Positions 5,268 through 13,700 of a DNA stretch of 14,950 bases are shown here, in pieces. Within the stretch, counting starts at the first letter, position 1, and each line of letters starts with the position of its first letter. The stretch comes from Flavobacteriia bacterium (GTDB lineage Bacteria > Bacteroidota > Bacteroidia > Flavobacteriales > Flavobacteriaceae), in assembly GCA_018500075.1 (NCBI GenBank), contig JAHBAN010000087.1, positions 1 to 14,950 on the forward strand, read 5' to 3'. A program made the position numbers and the translations under genes. The notes beneath the pieces are model-generated. The model saw nothing but the letters and a program-made list of their open reading frames with translations. It was not told the DNA's origin and searched no databases.

Positions 5268-7685
5268 ATGAAAAGCCATGCACAGGTTGTCGTGATTGGC
5301 GGAGGCGCCGTGGGGGCCGCCATTCTCTATCATCTCGCCAAAGCGGGTATCACCGATACCCTTTTGCTCGAAAAAAACGAGCTGACAGCCGGCTCCACCT
5401 GGCACGCGGCCGGCAATATACCGACCTATGCCAACTCATGGCTCGGTATGCGGGCGGGCAACTATGCGTGGCAGCTTTACAAGGAGCTGGCCAAGGACCC
5501 TGACGCGCCCATCACCTATCGTCACACCTCGGCGATCTGGCCCGCACATACGCCAGAGCGGATGCAGCTCTTTCAACATCTCTGCGGGGTGTCGCGCTCG
5601 GCGGGCTTTGACTTGGCGATGCTTGCGCCGTCAGAGATTGAACAGATGCACCCCTACTGGAAAGCCGACGCCACAGTGCGCGGCGGCATTCTTGACCCCT
5701 ATGAAGGCGACATAGACCCGAGCCAGCTCACCCAGGCGCTGGCCAGACACGCCCGCGCCTTGGGGGCCGAGATCAGACGGTTCACGCCTGTCACCGGATT
5801 GCACCAGCGCCCCTCTGGCGACTGGGAGGTCAAGACATCCACAGGCACAGTTGTCGCGGGCACCGTGATCAATGCAGCCGGATCAAACGGTGCAAGAATC
5901 GCCGCCATGGCCGGGCTTCATGTGCCTGTTGTCACGCTGGAACACCAATATATGGTGACTTCGCCGCTGGCCGCGCTTGAGGAAGACACCGCCATTTTCC
6001 CTCTCATCCGCGACCCTGATATCCGGTTTTATCTGCGCCGCGAGCGCAATGCCCTCCTGCTTGGCTCCTATGCACATGAGGGCCGCCCGGTCTGGCAAGA
6101 CGGTGTGCCTCAGGACTTTGACCACCAGCTGTTTGCCGATGATATCGACGGGATGATGTCGGTCTTCGAGGCGGCGGCGTCTCATGTTCCGCTGCTCGCA
6201 GAGGCGGGCGCACAGCGCTTTGTCAATGGTCCGATCCCCTATGCCCCTGATGCTTTGCCCTTGGTTGGGCCGGCAGGGGGGGTGCGCAATTTCTATCATG
6301 CCACGGGCGTTCAGATCGGCATCACCCACTCCGCAGCCATTGGCAAGGCCATGGCAGAGTGGCTCACCGCAGGCGAAACCGAATGGGATCTATCCGCTTG
6401 GGATCCGCGCCGGTTTGGGGCCTGGGCCACGCCCGACTACGCCGCGCAGCGCGCCTCAGAGCACTATGATTTGCAATATGCGATCCCCTATCCACACCGG
6501 ATCATGCGCTCCGCCCGTCCTGTCAACCAAACACCGCTTTACGCGCATCTGAGCGCGCAAGGCGCTGTGATGGGCCAGATCGGCGGATGGGAACGCGCTT
6601 TCTGGTTCTGTCAGGACGCGGCACGCGACAGCGACGCCCTCAGCTTTGGGCACGAACCTTGGCAGGATGCGGTGCGGATCGAATGCGAGACGGTTCGCGA
6701 CCGTGTCGGCGTGATGGATCATGGCGGCTTTACAAAATTTACGCTGGAAGGCCCGCAGGCCGAAAAAGTGCTCAACGGGCTGGTCTGTGGTGGGCTGCCG
6801 CCGGTCGGGCGGGTCCGCCTGTCTTATATGTTGACCCCCAAAGGCCATATCTGGTCAGAAGCAACAATTGCCCGTCTCAAGGAGGATAAATTCCTGCTCT
6901 GCGGCCCGACGCTGGCCATTGATCGTGATTTTGACTGGCTCTCCGCAGCCCTCGGGACAGCGAAAGCCCGCCTGACCAAAGGCCACCCCCAAGATGGCGC
7001 GCTGCTCTTGATGGGACCAAAGTCCCGCGATCTCTTGCAAACGCTGACCGACGCAGACATCAGCGCGGCCAACGCGCCTTGGATGAGCTTTGCCCAAATC
7101 AACATAGCGGGCATCCCTGTCACAGCGATGCGGGTCAGCTATGTCGGTGAACTGGGCTGGGAATTACACGTCGCCTCCGATCATCTGGCGCCGCTCTACC
7201 ACGCGATTTGGGAGGCGGGCGTGGCCCATGGCATTTGCAATTTCGGCTCTTATGCGCTGAATGCAATGCGGATCGAGAAGGGCTATCACGGCTGGGGCGC
7301 GGATTTTGGCACAGAATACACCTTGTTCGATGCGGGGCTGTCCAAATTTGCCAATATGTCCAAGGGAGAGTTCACAGGCAAAGCTGCCTTCACACGCCAG
7401 TCGCAAGGGGAAGCGGCCTGGACTTTCATCGGGTTGGAAATCAATGATCCGGGACCGGAGCCTGTGCCCTCCGACCCGATCCTTCTTGAGGGGCGCGTCA
7501 TTGGATATGTCACCTCTTGCTCGATGGGCTATCGCACCGGAAAGCTGCTGGCCCTTGGATATGTTCAAAGCGGCACGCTGGACATGGGGGGGCGATGTCA
7601 GGTTCAGGCCTTTGGCGATCTGCGCACCGCGACGCGCCATTCCCATCATGTCTATGATCCAAACAACGACAGGGTGCGCGCCTAG
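5268..7685 (+). CDS. FAD-dependent dimethylglycine/sarcosine dehydrogenase-like protein with GcvT domains
   Basis: At 805 residues this has the full length and domain order of DMGDH/SARDH enzymes. An N-terminal DAO/FAD fold carries the dinucleotide motif VIGGGAVGAA (9-18). A linker (FAO_M-type) region leads to a GcvT tetrahydrofolate-binding domain (about 430-710) and a GcvT C-terminal barrel (about 720-800). His46 in STWHAAG matches the histidine that carries covalent FAD in mammalian DMGDH and SARDH. The family oxidises an N-methyl group of a secondary or tertiary amino acid and transfers the one-carbon unit to tetrahydrofolate as methylene-THF. The start is directly after the TAA of the racemase-like gene, and GGAGG (5255-5259) supports the ATG. 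Operon linkage to an MttB-family protein suggests successive demethylation of one N-methylated compound. The exact substrate cannot be read from sequence. The gene ends in a CTAG shared with the converging regulator. Confidence 0.88.
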   Translation: MKSHAQVVVIGGGAVGAAILYHLAKAGITDTLLLEKNELTAGSTWHAAGNIPTYANSWLGMRAGNYAWQLYKELAKDPDAPITYRHTSAIWPAHTPERMQLFQHLCGVSRSAGFDLAMLAPSEIEQMHPYWKADATVRGGILDPYEGDIDPSQLTQALARHARALGAEIRRFTPVTGLHQRPSGDWEVKTSTGTVVAGTVINAAGSNGARIAAMAGLHVPVVTLEHQYMVTSPLAALEEDTAIFPLIRDPDIRFYLRRERNALLLGSYAHEGRPVWQDGVPQDFDHQLFADDIDGMMSVFEAAASHVPLLAEAGAQRFVNGPIPYAPDALPLVGPAGGVRNFYHATGVQIGITHSAAIGKAMAEWLTAGETEWDLSAWDPRRFGAWATPDYAAQRASEHYDLQYAIPYPHRIMRSARPVNQTPLYAHLSAQGAVMGQIGGWERAFWFCQDAARDSDALSFGHEPWQDAVRIECETVRDRVGVMDHGGFTKFTLEGPQAEKVLNGLVCGGLPPVGRVRLSYMLTPKGHIWSEATIARLKEDKFLLCGPTLAIDRDFDWLSAALGTAKARLTKGHPQDGALLLMGPKSRDLLQTLTDADISAANAPWMSFAQINIAGIPVTAMRVSYVGELGWELHVASDHLAPLYHAIWEAGVAHGICNFGSYALNAMRIEKGYHGWGADFGTEYTLFDAGLSKFANMSKGEFTGKAAFTRQSQGEAAWTFIGLEINDPGPEPVPSDPILLEGRVIGYVTSCSMGYRTGKLLALGYVQSGTLDMGGRCQVQAFGDLRTATRHSHHVYDPNNDRVRA

Positions 7686-8602
7686 CCAAAACCGCCATTG
7701 GCCAAGGACCACGCGGCCAGCGCCTCTGCGACCTCCAGAATTGGCCCTGTGTCTTTGTCTTCTGACCGCATGAGCGCGCCCCAAGGCACCTCGATCCCGT
7801 CTTTGCCAACCCGCGCCCCGACGATGCGGCCGGCCTTGATCGCCGGGCGCACAGCCCAGCCGGCAAGAACGCTGCTGCCCTGCCCCGCCGCCACCAGCTC
7901 TACGATGGCTTCGGGCAGCTCCACCATCGCAGTCCAGCGCGGATACATCCCCGAGGGGCGAAACAGGAGCGCAAACTCGCGGTCTGGCTCGGGCGTCAGC
8001 GTGTAGGTGATAAAATCCTCGCCCTCAATGTCGCCGCCTTCGACAAAAGCCGCTCCGGCGAGCGGGTGATCTGGCGGAAAGATAAACATCAGCTCGTCGC
8101 GAAACAGCGCAATCCGATGTGTGCCCAGCGGGGTTGCCTCTCCGGATGTGACCACAATGTCGGTGTGTCGGTTGGTCAGCGCATGAACCGGTTCGCGCGT
8201 GACACTTGCCATCACCTGAAGCTCAACCCCGGGCAGCTGGGCCTGAAGATATTTGGTGAAGCCGGGCAGCCAGTGATAGGAGCTATAGGCTTCAACCGCG
8301 ATGCGCACAACGTGCTCGACACCGCGGTCCATCCGGCGCACATCACGCTCGGCACGGTCCATTTCGGCAAGGACACGTTCGGCCATATCGGCGAGATAGT
8401 CGGCAGCCGGCGTCATGCGCAAGCGTTTGTGAATCCGCGTGAACAACACCAAATCAAGACGCCGTTCCGCCTCTTTGATGCGATGTGACAAGGCCGATGA
8501 CGTGACGCCCAAAGCCTCGGCGGCATCGCTGACGCGCCCGTGCTCGGCAATGGCACGGATCATCTTGAGGTGGCGCAAATCAAGAAACGGGCCTTCGGAC
8601 AT
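7682..8602 (-). CDS. MetR-like LysR-family transcriptional regulator
   Basis: This 306-residue protein has a LysR helix-turn-helix at about 8-67 (DLRHLKMIRAIAEHG then SALSHRIKEAERRL) and a periplasmic-binding-like effector domain. The domain junction RIAVEAYSSYHWLP (100-113) closely resembles the RIAIECHSCIQWL segment of Escherichia coli MetR as I recall it. MetR uses homocysteine as co-effector and activates methionine and one-carbon genes. Here the effector is unknown but may be a methyl-metabolism intermediate. AGGTGA (minus strand, 8607-8612) precedes the ATG by four bases. The gene is divergent from the aminotransferase and converges on the MttB operon, typical positions for a local regulator. 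A MetR-box-like site overlaps its own ribosome binding site, which would permit autorepression. Confidence 0.88.
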   Translation of the reverse strand: MSEGPFLDLRHLKMIRAIAEHGRVSDAAEALGVTSSALSHRIKEAERRLDLVLFTRIHKRLRMTPAADYLADMAERVLAEMDRAERDVRRMDRGVEHVVRIAVEAYSSYHWLPGFTKYLQAQLPGVELQVMASVTREPVHALTNRHTDIVVTSGEATPLGTHRIALFRDELMFIFPPDHPLAGAAFVEGGDIEGEDFITYTLTPEPDREFALLFRPSGMYPRWTAMVELPEAIVELVAAGQGSSVLAGWAVRPAIKAGRIVGARVGKDGIEVPWGALMRSEDKDTGPILEVAEALAAWSLANGGFG

Positions 8603-8611
8603 TATATCACC

Positions 8612-8630
8612 TGAGCAGAATTCATCAAAC
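8612..8630 (-). promoter_or_regulatory. Putative MetR-like operator in the lysR/aminotransferase intergenic region
   Basis: Read on the minus strand, GTTTGATGAATTCTGCTCA contains TGAA-N5-CTCA and matches the site at 2520-2538 at 15 of 19 positions (core 11 of 13). It abuts the regulator's ribosome binding site and lies about 65 bases before a TATAAC -10 candidate of the aminotransferase, so it could serve both genes. Function is inferred. Confidence 0.45.
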
Positions 8631-8661
8631 TAACTGATTTTCTTTATTGATTTTCATCTCC

Positions 8662-8688
8662 AGTCAAGCCGAAACTAAACCCTATAAC
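8662..8688. promoter_or_regulatory. Candidate divergent promoter elements
   Basis: On the plus strand TATAAC (8683-8688) resembles a -10 for the aminotransferase and lies 17 bases before its ATG, with no good -35. On the minus strand TTGACT (8662-8667) resembles a -35 for the lysR gene, but the matching -10 (AAGAAA or TAAAGA) is weak. These are motif matches only. Confidence 0.25.
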
Positions 8689-8705
8689 GCAGAGCGGGGG
8701 CAGCG

Positions 8706-9983
8706 ATGACACTCTCAAATCAAGCGCAATGGCACTCAAGAGCGCAAAAGGTGCTGCCCGCCGGTGGCTTTGGAAACTATGACCCCGGGGTCATTATCAA
8801 AAAGGGCCGTGGCGCGCGGGTTTGGGATGAAGATGGCAAAGAGTATGTCGATTTTCTGATCGGGTCCGGCCCGATGCTGGTGGGTCATAACCATCCTGAA
8901 GTGATGGAAGCGGTCGAGGCCCAATTGGCAGATGGTCTCACCTTTTTTACCTCCAATGCGGCGGGCATAGAGCTGGCTGAAGTGATCTGTGAGGCCGTGC
9001 CCTGCGCCGATCAGCTGCGCTATGTTTCGAGCGGATCAGAGGCGGATATGTATGCCATGCGTCTGGCGCGCGCACATACAGGGCGCGAGTTGATCCTCAA
9101 ATTTGAGGGCGGTTACCATGGTATGTCAGGTGAGGCCCTGATGAGCATGGCGCCCCAAACCCTCGCCAATTTTCCGCAAGCTGTGCCGGATTCTGCGGGT
9201 ATTACGCAGGCCACAGGCGACGGGGTGCTCGTGGCACCCTTCAATGACATCGCCTTCGCCCGCCAGATCATTGCGGAATACGCAGACCGGCTGGCTGGCG
9301 TCATTGTCGAGCCTTTGCAGCGGCTTATTCCGCCGGTTCCAGGCTTCCTGCAAGCTCTGCGCGACGAAACAACCCGACATGGCATCGTCCTGATTTTTGA
9401 CGAGGTGGTCACAGGGTTCAGGCTGGCACTGGGCGGCGGTCAAGAGCTTTACGGCGTTACACCTGATCTTTGCACATTGGGCAAAGTGATCGGTGGGGGG
9501 TTTGCGCTTGCCGCGATTGCCGGCTCGTCAGATGTGATGGCGCATTTTGACATCGAAAAAGTCGGGCGGGATAAGTTCACCTTTCAAGTGGGGACACTCA
9601 GCGGAAATCCGGTGGCTGCAACAGCCGGGCTGAAGACCCTCGAGATCCTCAAACGGGAGGACGCATATGAGACACTGCGACAGACCGGCCGCCAACTGAT
9701 GACAGCGCTGGAAACCGGCGCGAGGAAAGCCGGTCTTCCCGCCACGGTTGTCGGCGATCCTGTGCTTTTTGACATCGTCTTCGCGGCCGGCCCGATCCAC
9801 GACTACCGCGACACCCTGCGGGCAAACGCAGGTTTTCAGACGGCGTTCAACGCCTCCCTTCGACGGGACGGTATTTTGAAGGCCCCGATGAAATTCTACA
9901 GCTCCCTCGCGCATACCTCAGAGGATATCGCCCAGACAGAAGAGGCGATTGCAAAGGCGATGACGGCCTGCGCAGAGATATAA
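8706..9983 (+). CDS. Class III PLP-dependent aminotransferase (glutamate-1-semialdehyde aminomutase-like)
   Basis: This 425-residue protein has class III aminotransferase hallmarks. SSGSEA (108-113) contacts the cofactor phosphate, FDEVVTGFR (231-239) contains Asp232 that binds the pyridine nitrogen, Lys260 in TLGKVIGGG forms the PLP Schiff base, and GTLSGNP (296-302) is present. The family resemblance is to the HemL-like branch, but GGGFALAAIAG replaces the usual aminomutase loop and the context is not tetrapyrrole synthesis, so hemL is not claimed. It likely transaminates an amine or amino acid made or used by the neighbouring pathway; the substrate is unknown. It starts 103 bases from the divergent MetR-like regulator, is preceded by a G-rich GAGCGGGGG stretch as ribosome binding site, and ends before an intrinsic terminator. 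Confidence 0.88.
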   Translation: MTLSNQAQWHSRAQKVLPAGGFGNYDPGVIIKKGRGARVWDEDGKEYVDFLIGSGPMLVGHNHPEVMEAVEAQLADGLTFFTSNAAGIELAEVICEAVPCADQLRYVSSGSEADMYAMRLARAHTGRELILKFEGGYHGMSGEALMSMAPQTLANFPQAVPDSAGITQATGDGVLVAPFNDIAFARQIIAEYADRLAGVIVEPLQRLIPPVPGFLQALRDETTRHGIVLIFDEVVTGFRLALGGGQELYGVTPDLCTLGKVIGGGFALAAIAGSSDVMAHFDIEKVGRDKFTFQVGTLSGNPVAATAGLKTLEILKREDAYETLRQTGRQLMTALETGARKAGLPATVVGDPVLFDIVFAAGPIHDYRDTLRANAGFQTAFNASLRRDGILKAPMKFYSSLAHTSEDIAQTEEAIAKAMTACAEI

Positions 9984-10000
9984 AGCCTCGCCGCGCGGCC

Positions 10001-10031
10001 AGAGTGCCCCCGTGATCAGGCACTTTTGTTT
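10001..10031 (+). terminator. Intrinsic terminator of the aminotransferase gene
   Basis: AGTGCC (10003-10008) and GGCACT (10019-10024) form a perfect 6-bp stem with a 10-base loop. The stem can be extended through AG/TT on the outside and is followed by TTTGTTT. It lies about 20 bases after the aminotransferase stop. It lacks a T-run on the minus strand, so it should act in one direction. Confidence 0.75.
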
Positions 10032-10144
10032 GGCATTGCGCCGCTTCAAAGCCGTCATGGACACTCGACTGTGCGGCAGAAAGCGGCGCCCGCCCGTCCT
10101 ACCGGTCGGCGCGAGCGGCTGCGGCCCATGTGGCGGAGAGTCTA

Positions 10145-10720
10145 TCAGGCATACAGATCACTCCGGCGATCATTGAGATGCGACAGCGTGCTGCGAACCC
10201 GCGTCAGCGCCTCTTTTGACAGCTCCGCAAAGATCATCTCCTCAGCCAGACCGGCGCGCGCAATGTCGATGCCGTCAGGCCCTGTCACGCAGGACAATCC
10301 GCAGTAGTCAAACTCACCTTCAACGCCCACGCGATTGGCATAGGCAATGTAGATTTCGTTTTCTTCGGCGCGGGCCGGGACGACCCGTGTGGCCACGCCC
10401 GTATAAGGCTGCATATTCGCAGTCGGGACCAAAACAGCATCAGCCCCCCCAAGCGCATAGGCGCGCACAAGTTCCGGAAACTCGACATCATAGCAGATGG
10501 CAAGCCCCACCGACCACTCCCCGAATTTCACCAAGGGGCACAGCGCATCAGCCGCGCTGAATGCGGCGCGATCACCCGCCCCGAAGAGATGCGCCTTGCG
10601 GCAGACTGACAGGACTTTGCCAGAGGCATCGATCAGAACCGCCGCGTTAAACACCCGTTCCCCGTCCAGCTCCGGAAAGCCACAGAGGAGGCCGATACCG
10701 TGCCGCTCACGCCTGACGGC
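10145..10720 (-). pseudogene. Carbon-nitrogen hydrolase (nitrilase superfamily), N-terminal part missing
   Basis: Homology begins near base 10720 with RRERHGIGLLCGFPE and runs to the normal C-terminal end (DRRSDLYA). The catalytic Lys (in CRKAHLFG) and Cys (in GLAICYDVEFPE) are present, but the first 70 to 80 residues, with the catalytic Glu of the usual LPE motif, are absent. No start codon with a ribosome binding site is found at the edge. The open frame seems to extend to 10837 only because it reads through the last part of dnaE2 out of frame. Intact relatives hydrolyse amides or nitriles, releasing ammonia. Here the protein should be inactive. It faces the aminotransferase tail to tail and may once have belonged to the same nitrogen-compound pathway. 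The break is either a real recombination joint or an assembly join. Confidence 0.75.
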
Positions 10721-10721
10721 G

Positions 10722-13700
10722 CTAGTGGAAGTCACGGCTTGGAAACAGGCGTTTGGCTTGTTCGCGCAGGTGGCGGGCACGCGGGGCTGTGCGTTTTGGT
10801 CTTGGCGCATCGTCGGCTTGGGGCTGGGTGAGGCCAATGGCGTCTTTCATCGGGTGGCCAAGCTCGGAAAGCTTGTGCGACATATCCTCGATATGTTGGG
10901 CAATCAGATGCACAACAATGCCCTCGCGTTGCAGATAGCCTGTGACGCGCAGCAAACGGCCGCTCATGACGCTGCGGCGGAACTGTTTGTAAACCGTTTT
11001 CCAGACAATAATATTTGAAACGCCGGTTTCGTCCTCCAGTGTCAGAAAAATAACGCCTCCGGCTGTGCCCGGCCTTTGACGCGTGATCACCAGACCACAT
11101 ACGCTTACCCGTCCCAGCGGGACATGGGGCAGCTGGCTGTGCGGGGTGAGGCCGTCTATTGAGGGGCGCAGAAGTTCCATCGGATGCGCCCGCAAGGAGA
11201 GGCGGGTTGAGACATAATCTTCAACAACCTCCTCCCCCAAATGCATGGCGGGCAAGCGAACCTCTGGCTCCTGAATGCTTTCTCCGTCGATCGGGTCATT
11301 GAACAGGGGCAACGGCCTCTGGCTGCGTATCGATTTGACCTGCCAGAGCGCCGCCCGCCGTGTCAGCCCCATGCTTGAGAATGTATCAGCTTCGGCCAGC
11401 CGCTCGAGCACAGCCGGGGCCACACCGGCGCGCAGCCAGACGGCCTCCGGGTCCTGATACCCATTGCCGCGCGCAGCCACAATCCACGCAGCCTCGCTCT
11501 CGCGAAGCCCCTTGATCTGGCGAAAGCCCAAACGCAGGGCCAAGGCCCCATCCGCACGGCGCTCAACTGTGTTGTCCCAAGCGCTGGCATTCACGCAGAT
11601 GGGCCGCACCTCGACTTGATGCTCGCGCAGATCACGCACGATCTGGGCCGGCGCATAAAAGCCCATAGGCTGGCTGTTGAGCAGCGCACAGGCAAAGACA
11701 GCGGGGTGATGACACTTCAACCAAGCCGAAACATAAACCAGCATGGCAAAGGCCGCCGCATGGCTTTCGGGGAAGCCATATTCACCAAACCCTTCTATTT
11801 GCGAAAAGCACCGCTCGGCAAAATCCGCCTCATAGCCGCGCTCCAGCATTCCCGCGATAAACTTGTCGCGAAAGCTGCCAATGGTGCCCATTTTGCGAAA
11901 GGTGGCCAGAGAGCGGCGCAGCTGGTCGGCCTCTTCAGGCGGGAACCCGGCAGCAACAACAGCGATCTGCATGGCCTGCTCCTGAAACAGGGGGACGCCA
12001 AGCGTCTTGCCCAACACATCTTCAAGCGCCCGCGAGGGAAAGCTCACCGGCTCCCTGCCTTGCCGGCGGTTGATATAGGGGTGAACCATACCTCCCTGAA
12101 TGGGGCCGGGGCGCACGATGGCCACCTCGATCACCAGATCATAAAATTCGCGGGGCTTCATGCGGGGCAGAAAGTTCATCTGCGCGCGGCTTTCCACCTG
12201 AAACACCCCGACCGCATCGGCCACACACAGCATATCATATGTTTTGGTGTCGGCCTGCGGTATCGTGGCAATGCTCAGACTTTTCTGTTCGTATTTTTCG
12301 AGCAGATCAAAGCTTTTGCGAATACACGTCAGCATACCAAGGCTGAGCACATCAACTTTGAGAATGCCGAGCGCATCGATATCATCCTTGTCCCATTCGA
12401 TAATTGTGCGCTCATCCATCGCCGCATTTTCAATCGGGCACAGCTCGTCCAACCGCCCCTTGGTGATCACAAAGCCCCCCACGTGTTGCGAAAGATGGCG
12501 TGGAAAGCCGATCACTTCGCCAATCAGACGGATGGTTTGCGCAAGGCGCAGGTCGTTAAGATCAAGCCCCATCTCACGAATGCGGTCAGGGTCGGCGCCG
12601 CTGTTGGACTGGCCCCAGATCTGCCCCGAAAGACGCGCCGTCACATCCTGAGACAGCCCCATCACCTTTCCCACTTCGCGTATCGCCGCACGCGCGCGAA
12701 AATGAATCACAGTGGCGCACAGCCCCGCACGATGGCGGCCATAGCGCTGGTAAATCCATTGGATCACTTCCTCACGGCGCTCATGCTCAAAATCAACGTC
12801 AATATCAGGCGGCTCGCCACGGTGCTCGGAGACAAACCGCTCAACCACCATAGTGATGGTCTCCGGGCTGACATCTGTTATGCCCAACAGATAGCAGATG
12901 ATGGAATTGGCCGCCGAACCGCGGCCTTGGCAGAGAATGCCCTGACTGCGCGCATATTCCACAATTTCATGCACCGTCAGGAAATAGGCCGGAAAATCGA
13001 GCTTGGCGATCAGCTTCAGTTCTTTCTCAAGCTGGGCGCGCGCCTTGTCTGTGGCCCCTTGCGGATAGCGGCGCGTCAGGCCGTCCCGCGCCAAGCGCTC
13101 CAGCCGCGCCATGGGGCTTTCGCCCTCTGCGATCTCGTCAGGGTATTCATAGCTCAACTCGCTCAAATCAAAGCTGCACCGCGCCGTGATGTCCAATGTG
13201 CGCCGCAAGGCCGCCGGATGATTGCGAAACAGCCGCGCCATATCCGCATGGCCTTTGAGGCGGCGCTCGGCATTGGGCAGCGCGCGGGTGCCGATTTGGT
13301 CAATCGTGATGTGCTCGCGCATACAGGTCAGCACATCGGCCAATTGCTTGCGCTTGCCGTGGTGCATCAACACATTCCCCACCGCGACCAAAGGGGTCGA
13401 GCTGCGCAATGCAAGGTCTGCACAGGCCTTGAAATACGCCTGATCGCTGCCGTCATACCGTGGGGCCGCCCCCAGAAAGACAAAGCCGGGAAAGCGGCGC
13501 TGGATCGGCGCGATATCCTGCTGCGCGCCGCTCAGGGCAGGCGGCAAGGCGATCAGGATCATGCCTGCGCCATGGGCAACAAGGTCGCTTTGATCCAGAT
13601 GGCAGTCGCCCTTTTTCGCGCGCTGTTTGCCAAGGCTCAAAAGCCGCGTGAGCCGTTGATAGGCCGCGCGGTCTGTGGGCAGCGCCAGCCACTGCACCGC

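Noticed and set aside
8647..8656. TTGATTTTCA as a second regulator site like the palindrome at 2556-2567
   Set aside because: It lacks dyad symmetry and is one base shorter; the AT-rich promoter context makes a chance match likely.
8706..9983. Assignment as hemL
   Set aside because: The loop after the catalytic lysine and the gene context do not fit glutamate-1-semialdehyde aminomutase.
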